13,115 nucleotides of DNA from contig CAUJJP010000105.1 in assembly GCA_963205525.1 (NCBI GenBank), positions 1 through 13,115 of the forward strand. The letters run 5' to 3'. A program made the translations under genes and the position numbers. Shown here piece by piece: positions 1 through 7,697 of the stretch. The stretch is from Pseudomonadota bacterium. Its GTDB lineage: Bacteria; Pseudomonadota; Gammaproteobacteria; Burkholderiales; Burkholderiaceae. The notes beneath the pieces were generated by a model. That model saw nothing but the letters and a program-made list of their open reading frames with translations. It was not told where the DNA came from and did no database searches. Numbering within the stretch: position 1 is the stretch's first letter; each line of letters opens with the position of its first letter.

Positions 1-136
1 CCACGTCTTCCGCGATCTGCGTGCCGTCGAACAAGCCCTCACGAAAGGCCTTCAAGCATTGGAAGCCAACCCGAAGCGAACCCAGTCAATGACGGGGTTC
101 AAATGGATTACATCTATATCGTTGAACGCAACTTAG
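1..136 (+). CDS. Transposase, C-terminal fragment (IS630-like, partial at window edge)
   Basis: An open frame enters from the left edge (first full codon at 2) and ends at TAG 134-136, giving 44 residues that begin HVFRDLRAVEQAL and end SMTGFKWITSISLNAT. The pattern of a helical DL..LE/Q.AL segment, then 'ANPKRTQSMTGF.WI' just before the stop resembles the C-terminus of IS630-family DDE transposases; this is from memory of the family, not a search. The catalytic residues would lie outside the window. Base composition is less GC-rich than the neighbouring genes, as expected for a mobile gene. The 185 bp after the stop end in an inverted-repeat sequence shared with the element at 1819-2049, which supports the reading as the 3' end of an IS. 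Whether the full transposase is intact cannot be seen here. Confidence 0.6.
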   Translation, partial: HVFRDLRAVEQALTKGLQALEANPKRTQSMTGFKWITSISLNAT

Positions 137-142
137 TATCAA

Positions 143-321
143 GCACTTGTAGCCACGGCAGCGATCACCTGCTGGGTGAGCTCGCTACGCACCCGATCGA
201 GCCGCGCTGCGGCGCGCTGGCGGCGTTGCTCCTCCTCGCGGGCATGAGCCCGCAACGTCGTCGCGTCTTGCCAGCACCCCGCAGCACAGCCCGTTCGGGC
301 GCGTCCAACTGCCGGATCTAG
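143..321. repeat. Dispersed repeat, copy 1 (IS right end)
   Basis: These 179 bp align without any gap to 1871-2049 (constant offset 1728). I count 22 mismatches, about 88% identity. Similarity fades left of 143, near the transposase stop codon, so the shared part is exactly the non-coding tail of the IS. A hairpin with stem GCGGGC/GCCCGC (238-243, 248-253) is preserved in both copies. Confidence 0.85.
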
Positions 322-334
322 GCTGAGTTCGCAG

Positions 335-352
335 GGCCCCGACAGCGGGGCC
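335..352. terminator. Small GC hairpin between IS end and terminator
   Basis: GGCCCC (335-340) and GGGGCC (347-352) form a perfect 6-bp stem with a 6-nt loop. It lies immediately beyond the 15-bp terminator hairpin when read on the minus strand, so it could act as a second, tandem stop for transcription from the lipoprotein gene. It has no T-tract and the function is inferred. Confidence 0.35.
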
Positions 353-360
353 GCAAATGA

Positions 361-395
361 CAGAAGGCCGTCCGGGCAAGCCGGACGGCCTTCTG
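361..395 (-). terminator. Strong hairpin terminator downstream of the lipoprotein gene
   Basis: A perfect 15-bp stem (CAGAAGGCCGTCCGG at 361-375 with its complement at 381-395) closes a 5-nt loop. It lies 38 bp after the lipoprotein stop on the minus strand and is followed there by a weak T-rich stretch (TCATTT). On the plus strand it is followed by ATTTGTG, so it may also stop readthrough from the IS. Confidence 0.75.
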
Positions 396-433
396 ATTTG
401 TGAAGCCGGCGCCGCAAGGCACCGGCTCGCCAC

Positions 434-634
434 TCACTGCGACGCGGCGGACGCAGCGGCGTCGGCAGCAGCCGGCGCCGAGGCCGGCTCGGCGGCCGGC
501 GCGGGGGCCGGAGCCGGCGCCGGCTCGGCGGCGGCCGGCGCGGGCGCCGGGGCGGGAGCGGGCTCTTCGGTCTTGCCGCAGGCGGCCAGGCCGGCGGCGG
601 CGATCAGCGAAGCGATCAGGAGCGACTTGTTCAT
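434..634 (-). CDS. Small Pro/Ala-rich lipoprotein
   Basis: A 66-residue protein. Residues 1-18 form a short lipoprotein signal peptide: charged N-terminus MNK, hydrophobic core SLLIASLIAAAG, and the lipobox L-A-A-C with the lipidated Cys at 19. The mature part is GKTEE, two tandem blocks of about four to five Pro-Ala dipeptides separated by AAAE/AAE, then an Ala/Ser-rich tail ending AASQ. No folded domain is apparent; the chain looks like a flexible spacer anchored to a membrane, facing the periplasm. The ATG at 634 is chosen because the signal peptide starts there and AAGG lies about 7 nt upstream; the frame stays open further upstream without a signal peptide. Similar small Pro/Ala lipoproteins occur in betaproteobacteria without a known role. 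It has its own hairpin terminator. Confidence 0.75.
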   Translation of the reverse strand: MNKSLLIASLIAAAGLAACGKTEEPAPAPAPAPAAAEPAPAPAPAPAAEPASAPAAADAAASAASQ

Positions 635-748
635 CTTGACCCTTGGGGATGTCTCATGGATGGACCGTTGGCTGGCGCGCCCGACGCGGCGAAGCCCGTG
701 GGTCACGTGTGCACCAGGACGGTTCCAGGCCCGGCGGCACAATTTCGC

Positions 749-754
749 ATTGTA
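749..754 (-). promoter_or_regulatory. Possible -10 element for the lipoprotein gene
   Basis: The minus strand reads TACAAT here (5 of 6 to the sigma-70 -10 consensus), 114 nt before the lipoprotein ATG. No convincing -35 is seen. The hexamer lies inside a small inverted repeat (ACAAT..ATTGT, 739-753). If used, the 5' leader would be a little over 100 nt; the rest of 635-748 holds no other signal I can name. Confidence 0.3.
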
Positions 755-773
755 GTCAAACCTAGGGCATTCC

Positions 774-1262
774 CTAGAGCCCCAGCGGTCGCAATGGCCA
801 GCCAGGGCTGGAGCGTTGCAGCCACGCATCAATCGCATCGCGTGCCGCAGCCGCGGCTCGCGCATCCTGCTGCGCCCGGCCGCGCCAGGGCTCGGTGTGC
901 CAGACACGCAGGACGGTCGGGCCGTCATCCAGGATCAGGGTCGGCAGCGCCGGGTCGGCCTCCTCGTCGGGGCTGCGGGCATCCACCGCATGGCTCCAGA
1001 CCGTACGCCAGGCGCAGAAGCGTGGCTGGCACTGCTCGATGCGATCGAAGCGCCAGGCCAGCAGGGTCAGGCGCCGTCCGGGCAGGCGCAGGTAGCTCGT
1101 CAAGGCCGCGATCAGCGCCGCATCTTCCAGCGGCCAGGCGGCGAAGTCCTCATCCGCGAACAGAAGGCTGCGGCTGCGACGTGCCAGCGCGGCCTCGACC
1201 GTGCGCCGCACCGCCGCACGCCAGCTCGCAGGATCGTTGATCTCCAGCGCCTCCAGGCTCAT
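774..1262 (-). CDS. Conserved hypothetical protein (162 aa)
   Basis: A soluble protein of 162 residues with no signal peptide or membrane segment. The N-terminal half has an amphipathic helix (W14 to about R30) followed by 'SRSLLFADEDFAAWPL' and 'LPGRRLTLLAWRFDRI'. The second half has 'WRTVWSHAVDARSP', 'LPTLILDDGPTVLRV' and a C-terminal 'AIDAWLQRSSPGWPLRPLGL'. I believe this order of motifs is a family found across Burkholderiales (possibly DUF7931), but I cannot confirm it and no function is known to me. The start at 1262 is supported by a -10-like CACAAT ending 6 nt before the ATG, suggesting a leaderless transcript, and by good coding signal from the first residues. It is divergent from the fkpB-like gene, with 32 bp between the two start codons. 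Confidence 0.7.
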   Translation of the reverse strand: MSLEALEINDPASWRAAVRRTVEAALARRSRSLLFADEDFAAWPLEDAALIAALTSYLRLPGRRLTLLAWRFDRIEQCQPRFCAWRTVWSHAVDARSPDEEADPALPTLILDDGPTVLRVWHTEPWRGRAQQDARAAAAARDAIDAWLQRSSPGWPLRPLGL

Positions 1263-1266
1263 GGTC

Positions 1267-1291
1267 CGATTGTGGCGCCATGGGACAATCG
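1267..1291. promoter_or_regulatory. Palindromic divergent promoter between the hypothetical and FkpB-like genes
   Basis: The arms CGATTGT (1267-1273) and ACAATCG (1285-1291) are perfect inverse complements around a GGCGCC/CCATGG core. Each strand therefore carries an ACAATCG box: it ends 3 nt before ATG 1295 on the plus strand, and 4 nt before ATG 1262 on the minus strand. The boxes read as -10 hexamers (GACAAT with an upstream TGG on plus; CACAAT on minus), which would start transcription at or near the start codons. This is inferred from sequence only. Confidence 0.45.
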
Positions 1292-1294
1292 CCC

Positions 1295-1816
1295 ATGCTG
1301 ATCGCCCCGCCCTGCGTCGTCACCCTGACCTGGACCCTGACCGACGCCCAGAACCGCCCGATCGACGCCCTGCAGACACCGACCGAGTTCCTGTTCGGCG
1401 GCTCGGACCTGCTGGCCGGCATCGAGGACGCGATCGCCGGCCAGGCGGCAGGCTTCGAGACCCGGGTCCAGATCGAGCCCGAGCAGGCGTTCGGCGACTA
1501 CCGGCCCGAGCTGGTGTGCTTCGAGCCGCGCCACCTGTTTCCGGCCGAGCTGGAGCCCGGCATGGCCTTCGAAGGCCTGCCCGCCGGCCATCAGACGGCC
1601 GGCATGCCGGCCGACGCGGTCTATCTGGTGACCGAGGTCTACCCCGAGCACGTGGTGCTGGACGGCAACCACCCGCTGGCCGGGATGGCGCTGCGGGTGG
1701 CCTTGAAAGTGGAGGCGGTGCGCCCGGCCAGCGACGAGGAAGCCGAGGCCGGCAGCGTGGGCACGGCGGCCTTCAGCGTGCTGCGCGGGCGCGGCCCCGA
1801 GCAGCCGCTGCACTGA
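1295..1816 (+). CDS. FKBP-type peptidyl-prolyl cis-trans isomerase, FkpB/SlyD type
   Basis: A 173-residue cytoplasmic prolyl isomerase that speeds Pro cis/trans isomerisation and probably acts as a folding chaperone. The split FKBP domain is visible: 'VVTLTWTLTDAQNRPID' (8-24), 'EFLFGGSDLLAGIEDAIAG' (31-49), 'EPEQAFGDY' (61-69), the insert-in-flap region (about 72-120, 'FEPRHLFP...GMAFEG') and the FKBP return strand 'DGNHPLAGMAL' (123-133). SlyD's metal-binding His-rich tail is absent; the tail instead holds 'SDEEAEAGSVG' and ends PLH, closer to FkpB-like proteins. I use ATG 1295 rather than the in-frame ATG 1280: family members begin a few residues before CVV, 1280 lies inside the promoter palindrome, and neither start has a clear Shine-Dalgarno. 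The stop codon abuts the MITE-like element. Confidence 0.85.
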   Translation: MLIAPPCVVTLTWTLTDAQNRPIDALQTPTEFLFGGSDLLAGIEDAIAGQAAGFETRVQIEPEQAFGDYRPELVCFEPRHLFPAELEPGMAFEGLPAGHQTAGMPADAVYLVTEVYPEHVVLDGNHPLAGMALRVALKVEAVRPASDEEAEAGSVGTAAFSVLRGRGPEQPLH

Positions 1817-1818
1817 GC

Positions 1819-1834
1819 CTAGATCCGGCAGTTG
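1819..1834. repeat. Left terminal inverted repeat of the MITE-like element
   Basis: CTAGATCCGGCAGTTG is the exact reverse complement of 2034-2049 and of the IS right end at 306-321. Including flanking bases (CTGAGC outside the left end, ACTGAG outside the right end), the inverted match can be stretched to about 22 bp with one mismatch, so the true outer boundary is uncertain by a few bases. Confidence 0.85.
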
Positions 1835-1870
1835 ACCGCTCTTCTTGGCAGGATTCCTCAGTGTTTCCTG

Positions 1871-2049
1871 GCACTTGTGGCGTCGACACCGCTCACCTCA
1901 TGGGTGAACCCGCTACGCACCCGATCGAGCTACGCTGCGGCGCGCTGGCGGTGTTGCTCCTCCTCGCGGGCAGCAGCCCGCCGCGTCGTCGCGCCTTGCC
2001 AGCGCACCGCAGCGCAGCCCGCTCGGGCGCGTCCAACTGCCGGATCTAG
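1871..2049. repeat. Dispersed repeat, copy 2 (right part of the MITE-like element)
   Basis: Ungapped match to 143-321 at about 88% identity. It carries the same hairpin stem GCGGGC/GCCCGC (1966-1971, 1976-1981); the loop differs (AGCA against ATGA in copy 1) while both arms are identical. It ends in the shared terminal inverted repeat. Confidence 0.85.
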
Positions 2050-2069
2050 ACTGAGCGCCGGCAGCCCGC

Positions 2070-2537
2070 TCAGGCCTTGCCGGTGGAGCCGAAACCGCCC
2101 GCGCCGCGCGCCGAGGCCTCGAAGCCCTCGACGACGCGAAACGCCGCCTGCACCACCGGCACGATCACCAGTTGCGCGATGCGCTCCAGCGGCTGCACGG
2201 TATAGGGCTCGCGGCCGCGGTTCCAGCAGCTCACCATCAGCGGCCCCTGGTAGTCGCTGTCGATCAGGCCGACCAGGTTGCCCATCACGATGCCGTGCTT
2301 GTGGCCCAGGCCCGAGCGCGGCAGGATCATCGCCGCCAGGCCGGGGTCGGCGATGTGCATCGCAAGCCCGGTGGGGATGAGCGCCGCGTCGCCCGGGGCG
2401 AGGCGCAACGGTGCCTCGATCGCGGCGCGCAGGTCCAGCCCGGCACTGCCCGCGGTGGCGTAGGCGGGCAGCGCATCGGCGACGCGCGGGTCCAGGATCT
2501 TCAGGTCTATGGGCGTCATCGCGGGTCGGTCTGCCAT
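2070..2537 (-). CDS. dut: Deoxyuridine 5'-triphosphate nucleotidohydrolase (dUTPase)
   Basis: Hydrolyses dUTP to dUMP and pyrophosphate, keeping uracil out of DNA and supplying dUMP for thymidylate synthesis. All five motifs of the homotrimeric dUTPase family are present in order: '[10 protein letters not shown]', '[10 protein letters not shown]', '[13 protein letters not shown]' (with the uracil-pocket Tyr), '[11 protein letters not shown]' and the C-terminal 'GGFGSTG' lid. It closely resembles the E. coli enzyme throughout. The 155-residue form starts at ATG 2537, which overlaps the coaBC stop as TGATG and suggests coupled translation. An internal ATG at 2519 (MTPIDLKIL) gives 149 residues and matches the usual N-terminus better, so either may be used; neither has a Shine-Dalgarno. 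It is the last gene of the alaS operon, and its stop lies 20 bp from the MITE-like element. Confidence 0.95.
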   Translation of the reverse strand: MADRPAMTPIDLKILDPRVADALPAYATAGSAGLDLRAAIEAPLRLAPGDAALIPTGLAMHIADPGLAAMILPRSGLGHKHGIVMGNLVGLIDSDYQGPLMVSCWNRGREPYTVQPLERIAQLVIVPVVQAAFRVVEGFEASARGAGGFGSTGKA

Positions 2538-3747
2538 CAGCCGGCGTGCGACATGCGCTGCGCGATCTCGCGCACCAGCTGGCGCGCCAGCGCCAGCTTG
2601 GGTCCGGTCGGCAGCTCGGTCTCGCCGCGCGCGTCCACCAGCAGCAAGGTGTTGTCGTCGCGGCCGAAGGTGGCCGGGCCCAGATTGCCGACCACCAGCG
2701 GCACGCCCTTGCGCACGCGCTTGTCGCGCGCGTGGGCGACCAGGTTCTCGCTCTCGGCGGCAAAGCCGACGCACCAGGGGCGCTCGGCCTCGGGCAGGCG
2801 TGCCACGCTGGCCAGGATGTCTGGGTTCTCGGTGAGCTCGAAGCTCGGTGCGATCTTCTTGCCGTCCTTCTTGATCTTGTGCGGGTTCTCAGCCGCCGGC
2901 CGCCAGTCCGCGACCGCTGCGGTGGCGACGAAGATGTCGTGCCGGGGCGCTGCGGCCAGCACCGCGTCGAACATCTGGCGCGCGCTTTGCACGTCGACGC
3001 GCCGCACGTGGCGCGGCGTGGCCAGGTGCACCGGACCGGCGACCAGGGTGACCTCGGCCCCCGCTTCCTGCGCCGCGCGCGCGAAGGCGAAGCCCATCTT
3101 GCCGCTGGACAGGTTGGTGATGCCGCGCACCGGGTCTATGGCCTCGAAGGTGGGGCCGGCGGTGATCAGCACCCGGCGCCCGGCGAGCAGCTTGGGCTGG
3201 AAATGGGCCACCAGCTCCTCGCACAGCGCCAGCGCCTCCAGCATGCGGCCGTCGCCGACCTCGCCGCAGGCCTGGTCGCCGGCATCCGGGCCGAGCACGA
3301 GGACGCCGTCGGCGCGCAGCAGCGCGAGGTTGCGCTGCGTGGCTGGATGCGCCCACATCTCGCGGTTCATGGCCGGCGCCACCAGCAGCGGCACGCGGTC
3401 GGCCGGCCGTGCCAGGCACAGCAGCGACAGCAGGTCGTCGGCCCGGCCCTGCGCCAGACGGGCCATGAAGTCCGCACTCGCCGGCGCGATGAGGATGGCA
3501 TCGGCGGCCCGCGAGAGCTCGATGTGCGCCATGTTGCTGGCCACCCGGGCGTCCCACTGGTCGGTGTAGACGGGGTGCTTGCTCAGCGCCTGCATGGTCA
3601 CCGGGGTGATGAAGCGGCAGGCCGATTCCGTCATCACCACCTGCACGCTGGCACCGGCGCGCGCGAGCTCGCGCGCCAGCTCGGCGGCCTTGTAGCAGGC
3701 CACGCCGCCCGAAAGGCCGAGGAGGATGTGCTTGCCGTGCAGATCGG

Positions 3748-3751
<4 letters not shown>
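2537..3751 (-). CDS. coaBC: Bifunctional phosphopantothenoylcysteine decarboxylase / phosphopantothenate-cysteine ligase
   Basis: Catalyses two steps of coenzyme A synthesis: CTP-dependent joining of cysteine to 4'-phosphopantothenate (CoaB) and FMN-dependent decarboxylation to 4'-phosphopantetheine (CoaC). It has 404 residues, the usual length. The CoaC half (about 1-190) shows '[11 protein letters not shown]', the catalytic His76 in 'NMAHIELS', 'PAMNREMW' with Asn129, and the active Cys162 in '[13 protein letters not shown]'. The CoaB half shows '[17 protein letters not shown]', Asn213 in '[10 protein letters not shown]', 'TAAVADW' and the lysine-rich 'KIKK' (292-295), all matching known E. 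coli residues. Its ATG overlaps the upstream SEC-C gene stop as ATGA, and its stop overlaps the dut start. In many proteobacteria coaBC and dut are also adjacent. Assignment is firm. Confidence 0.96.
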
Positions 3752-4481
<730 letters not shown>

Positions 4482-4485
<4 letters not shown>

Positions 4486-5015
4486 CGGCGGATCTGCGGC
4501 GGCGCCGGATGCAGGCGTGCCATGACGTGGCTGTCGACGTAGGCACCGTCGCGCAGCGCGTAGCCGCGCAGGGTGCCCTCGACCTCGAAGCCGAAGCGCT
4601 CGTACAGCGCGATCGCACCCAGGTTGTCGGTGTAGACGTTGAGCTCGATGCGCAGCAGCTGCGCCCAGCGGTCGGCGTAGTCGCACAGCGCCTGCATCAA
4701 GGCCGTTCCCACGCCCTGGCGCTGGGCGTCGGCGCGCACCGAGATCCCGAGCAGCGCCGCATGGCGCCGCCGCACCAGGCCCGCCACCGGGTACAGGCCG
4801 GCGCTTGCGATCACCTCGCCCGCGCGTTCGCCGACCAGCGACAGCTGCGCCCCGCTGCCGTCGTCGGCCTGCAGCCGCTGGCGCCACAGCGCCAGACTCG
4901 GGTAGGGCAACTGCAGCAGGCCTCCAAAGACCTGCTCGTCGCCCATCAGCGCCACGTAGGCCGGTGCGTCGTCGACCGTCGCGCGCCTGATGCGCAAGGG
5001 TGCCGCTGTGCTCAA
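4482..5015 (-). CDS. GNAT N-acetyltransferase, YhhY/AaaT-like, with TTG start
   Basis: A 177-residue single-domain GNAT enzyme that would transfer acetyl from acetyl-CoA to an amino group. The CoA-pyrophosphate loop 'QRQGVGTAL' is at 98-106 (Q/R-x-x-G-x-G/A), and the C-terminal '[27 protein letters not shown]' is a typical motif B region. The segments '[16 protein letters not shown]' and '[17 protein letters not shown]' closely follow E. coli YhhY (AaaT), which acetylates Phe and Met; substrate here is not proven. No ATG lies near the beginning; the reading frame is open far upstream through alaS. I place the start at TTG 5015 because it overlaps the alaS stop as TTGA, like the ATGA junctions further on, and leaves only seven residues before the first strand (RIRRAT). 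A second TTG six codons on (L7) is possible. Confidence 0.85.
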
Positions 5016-7642
5016 AGCCGCTCGCCGACCCAGCCCGCCACCGAGGCCAGCGCCTGCGGCAGCGCCGCGGCATCGCTGCCGCCGGCCATCGCCAGGTCCG
5101 GCTTGCCGCCGCCCTTGCCGCCGATCTGTCGGGCGACGAAGTTGACCAGCTCGCCGGCCTTCACGCGCCCCATGGCGTCGGCGGTGACGCCGGCGGCGAG
5201 CTGGACCTTGCCGGCTTCGACGCTGGCGAGCACGATGGCCGCGCTCCTGAGCTTGTTCTTGAGCTGGTCCAGGGTCTCGCGCAGGGCGCGTGCGTCGGCG
5301 CCCTCGAGCCGCGCCGCCAGCACCTTCACGCCCTGGATCTCGACCGCCTGCGCCAGCAGCTCGTCGCCCTGGGCGCTGGCGAGCCGGCCCTTCAGGGCAG
5401 CGATCTCGCGCTCCTGCGTCCGCAGCTGCTCGAGCACCGCAGCCAGCCGCGTCGGCAGCTCGGCCGGCGCCACCTTGAGCGTGCCGGCCATCTGCGCCAG
5501 CGTGCCGTCCAGCGCCTGCGCCCAGGCCAGGGCGTTGTCGCCGGTGATCGCCTCCACGCGCCGGATTCCGGCCGCCACGCCCGACTCGGCGACGATCTTG
5601 AACAGGCCGATGTCGCCGCTGCGCGCGACGTGGGTGCCGCCGCACAGCTCGCGGCTGCTGCCGATGTCGAGCACGCGCACCTCGTCGCCGTACTTCTCGC
5701 CGAACAGCATCATGGCGCCCGCCTTCTGCGCCTCGTCGATCGCCATCACGCGCGCCTGGCTGGCCGCGTTGGCCAGGATCTCGGCGTTCACCAGGGCCTC
5801 GACGCGCGCGATCTCGGCGTCGCCGACGGGCGCGTTGTGCGCGAAGTCGAAGCGCGTGCGCTCGGGCGTCACCAGCGAACCCTTTTGCTGCACGTGGGCG
5901 CCCAGCACCTCGCGCAGCGCCTTGTGCATCAGATGGGTGGCGCTGTGGTTGCGCACCGTCTTCGCGCGCAGCTCGGCGTCGACGCGGGCGACGAAGACAT
6001 CGCCGACCTCGACCGCGCCCTCGACGACGCGTCCCTGGTGGCCGTGCACCGCGGCCTGCACCTTCACCGTGTCCTCCACCAGCACGCGGGCGCGCGCATT
6101 GCGCAGCTCGCCGCGGTCGCCGACCTGGCCGCCGCTCTCGGCATAGAAGGGCGTGTGGTCGAGCACGATCACCACGTCGTCGCCGGCACCGGCGCGCGTG
6201 ACCGGCGTGCCGTCGACGTACAGCGCGGTGACCCGGCTGTGCTCGCACACCAGCTTCTCGTAGCCGTGGAAGGCGGTGGCTTCGCCCTCGTAGGCCAGGC
6301 CGGCGGCCATCTTGAACTTGGCCGAGGCGCGCGCCATCTCGCGCTGGCGGTTCATCGCCGCCTGGAAGCCGGCCTCGTCGACGCGCACGCCGCGCTCGCG
6401 GCAGACGTCGGCCGTGAGGTCGAGCGGGAAGCCGTAGGTGTCGTGCAGCTTGAAGGCGGTCTCGCCGTCGATCGCGCCCGCGCCGTCGGCGAGCGCGGCG
6501 TCCAGGATCGCCATCCCGTGCGCGATGGTCTGGAAGAAGCGCTCCTCCTCGGCCTTCAGCACCTCGGTGACGCGCAGGCCCTCGCGCCGCAGCTCGGGGT
6601 AGGCATCGCCCATCTCGGCCGCCAGCGGCGCCACCAGGGTGTGGAAGAAGGGCCGGCGCGCGCCCAGCTTGTAGCCGTGGCGGATGGCGCGCCGGGCGAT
6701 CCGGCGCAGCACGTAGCCGCGCCCTTCGTTGCCCGGAATCACGCCGTCGGTGACGGTGAAGGCACAGGCCCGGATGTGGTCGGCGATCACCTTCAGGCTC
6801 GGCGTCTGCAGGTCCAGGCCGGCCGCGCCGCCGGCCGCCGCCACCGCGTCGCGCGTGGCCGCCAGCAGGGTGGCGAAGAGGTCGATCTCGTAGTTGCTGT
6901 GCACGTGCTGGAGCACCGCGGCGAGCCGCTCCAGCCCCATGCCGGTGTCCACGCTGGGCTTGGGCAGGCGGTGCATGTTCCCGTCTTCGCTGCGGTTGAA
7001 CTGCATGAAGACGTTGTTCCAGATCTCGATGTAGCGGTCGCCGTCCTGCTCGGGGCTGCCCGGTGGGCCGCCCGCCACCGCCGGGCCGTGGTCGTAGAAG
7101 ATCTCCGAGCACGGGCCGCAGGGTCCGGTGTCGCCCATCATCCAGAAGTTGTCGGACATGTAGCGGCCGCCCTTGTTGTCGCCGATGCGCACCACGCGCT
7201 CGGGCGGCAGGCCGATCTCCTTGACCCAGATGTCGTAGGCCTCGTCGTCCTCGGCATAGACGGTGGCCCACAGCTTGTCGGCCGGCAGCCCGAAGTGCTG
7301 GGTCAGCAACTCCCAGGCGTAGCGGATCGCATCCAGCTTGAAGTAGTCGCCGAAGCTGAAGTTGCCCAGCATCTCGAAGAAAGTGTGGTGGCGCGCCGTG
7401 TAGCCCACGTTCTCGAGGTCGTTGTGCTTGCCGCCGGCACGGATGCACTTCTGGCTCGTCGCCGCACGCGTGTAGGGCCGCTTGTCGAAGCCCAGGAACA
7501 CGTCCTTGAACTGGTTCATGCCGGCGTTGGTGAACAGCAGCGTCGGGTCGTCGCCCGGCACCACCGGGCTGGAGGCCACGACCTGGTGCCCCTTGGAGGC
7601 GAAGAAGTTCAGGAAGGTGGCGCGGATGTCGGCGGCTTTCAT
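5012..7642 (-). CDS. alaS: Alanine-tRNA ligase
   Basis: Charges tRNA-Ala with alanine and clears mischarged Ser/Gly-tRNA. It has 876 residues, almost the length of E. coli AlaRS. Domains in order: class II catalytic core with '[19 protein letters not shown]', '[18 protein letters not shown]', '[13 protein letters not shown]' and 'DTGMGLERL' (about 1-250); a helical tRNA-binding part; the editing domain with zinc ligands His566 and His570 (HSATH), Cys667 and His671 (CGGTH); and the C-Ala domain with '[15 protein letters not shown]'. These positions match E. coli within a few residues. ATG 7642 is the standard MKAADIR-type start; a -10-like TAGAAT ends 7 nt before it, so the mRNA may be leaderless. 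It heads a five-gene operon. The divergent SIMPL gene starts 55 bp away. Confidence 0.97.
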   Translation of the reverse strand: MKAADIRATFLNFFASKGHQVVASSPVVPGDDPTLLFTNAGMNQFKDVFLGFDKRPYTRAATSQKCIRAGGKHNDLENVGYTARHHTFFEMLGNFSFGDYFKLDAIRYAWELLTQHFGLPADKLWATVYAEDDEAYDIWVKEIGLPPERVVRIGDNKGGRYMSDNFWMMGDTGPCGPCSEIFYDHGPAVAGGPPGSPEQDGDRYIEIWNNVFMQFNRSEDGNMHRLPKPSVDTGMGLERLAAVLQHVHSNYEIDLFATLLAATRDAVAAAGGAAGLDLQTPSLKVIADHIRACAFTVTDGVIPGNEGRGYVLRRIARRAIRHGYKLGARRPFFHTLVAPLAAEMGDAYPELRREGLRVTEVLKAEEERFFQTIAHGMAILDAALADGAGAIDGETAFKLHDTYGFPLDLTADVCRERGVRVDEAGFQAAMNRQREMARASAKFKMAAGLAYEGEATAFHGYEKLVCEHSRVTALYVDGTPVTRAGAGDDVVIVLDHTPFYAESGGQVGDRGELRNARARVLVEDTVKVQAAVHGHQGRVVEGAVEVGDVFVARVDAELRAKTVRNHSATHLMHKALREVLGAHVQQKGSLVTPERTRFDFAHNAPVGDAEIARVEALVNAEILANAASQARVMAIDEAQKAGAMMLFGEKYGDEVRVLDIGSSRELCGGTHVARSGDIGLFKIVAESGVAAGIRRVEAITGDNALAWAQALDGTLAQMAGTLKVAPAELPTRLAAVLEQLRTQEREIAALKGRLASAQGDELLAQAVEIQGVKVLAARLEGADARALRETLDQLKNKLRSAAIVLASVEAGKVQLAAGVTADAMGRVKAGELVNFVARQIGGKGGGKPDLAMAGGSDAAALPQALASVAGWVGERL

Positions 7643-7649
7643 GGCGCGG

Positions 7650-7655
7650 ATTCTA
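7650..7655 (-). promoter_or_regulatory. -10-like element of the alaS operon
   Basis: The minus strand reads TAGAAT (5 of 6 to consensus), separated from the alaS ATG by only 7 nt (CCGCGCC). Transcription would begin at or next to the start codon, and no Shine-Dalgarno fits. No clear -35 is seen; TTCTGA lies at 7671-7676 with a short 15-nt spacer. Confidence 0.5.
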
Positions 7656-7684
7656 GGGTTCGGCCAGCCGTCAGAATGGCGCTC

Positions 7685-7690
7685 AGGAGG
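7685..7690 (+). promoter_or_regulatory. Shine-Dalgarno AGGAGG deciding the SIMPL gene start
   Basis: A full AGGAGG lies 7 nt before ATG 7698. The frame is open upstream to 7482, but that part is antisense to the alaS 5' end, so the ribosome site fixes the start at 7698. Confidence 0.85.
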
Positions 7691-7697
7691 CCCGCCG

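Larger units (their letters stand above)
1..321 (+). mobile_element. Right end of an insertion sequence (left part outside window)
   Basis: This holds the transposase C-terminus (to 136) followed by a non-coding 3' tail of about 185 bp that ends in CAACTGCCGGATCTAG at 306-321. That end sequence is the exact reverse complement of the left end of the element at 1819-2049, identifying it as the right terminal inverted repeat. The left terminal repeat and target duplication lie beyond the window. The boundary at 321 is defined by the repeat; homology with the second copy may run on to 327 (CTGAG). Confidence 0.6.
1819..2049. mobile_element. MITE-like non-autonomous element related to the IS at 1-321
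   Basis: A 231-bp element with no credible gene, bounded by perfect 16-bp terminal inverted repeats: CTAGATCCGGCAGTTG at 1819-1834 and its reverse complement at 2034-2049. The right 179 bp match the IS tail at 143-321; the left 52 bp are probably the IS left end, though no reference copy is in the window. The 7-mer ACTGAGC lies directly outside both ends (1812-1818 and 2050-2056) and may be a target duplication; TA inside both CTAG ends is an alternative. It fills nearly all of the gap between the convergent FkpB-like gene and dut, so its hairpins may double as a terminator for both. Confidence 0.75.

Noticed and set aside
139..433. Short open frames on both strands inside the IS tail
   Set aside because: They cross the terminal repeat and the terminator hairpin, and the equivalent frames are not kept as a unit in the second repeat copy.
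480..570. GGCGCCGG-type repeats as a CRISPR-like or structural array
   Set aside because: They are the codons of the Pro-Ala blocks in the lipoprotein, irregular in length and in frame with the gene.
7482..7697. In-frame upstream extension of the SIMPL gene
   Set aside because: It overlaps the 5' end of alaS in antisense and lacks a ribosome site, while AGGAGG sits 7 nt before ATG 7698.
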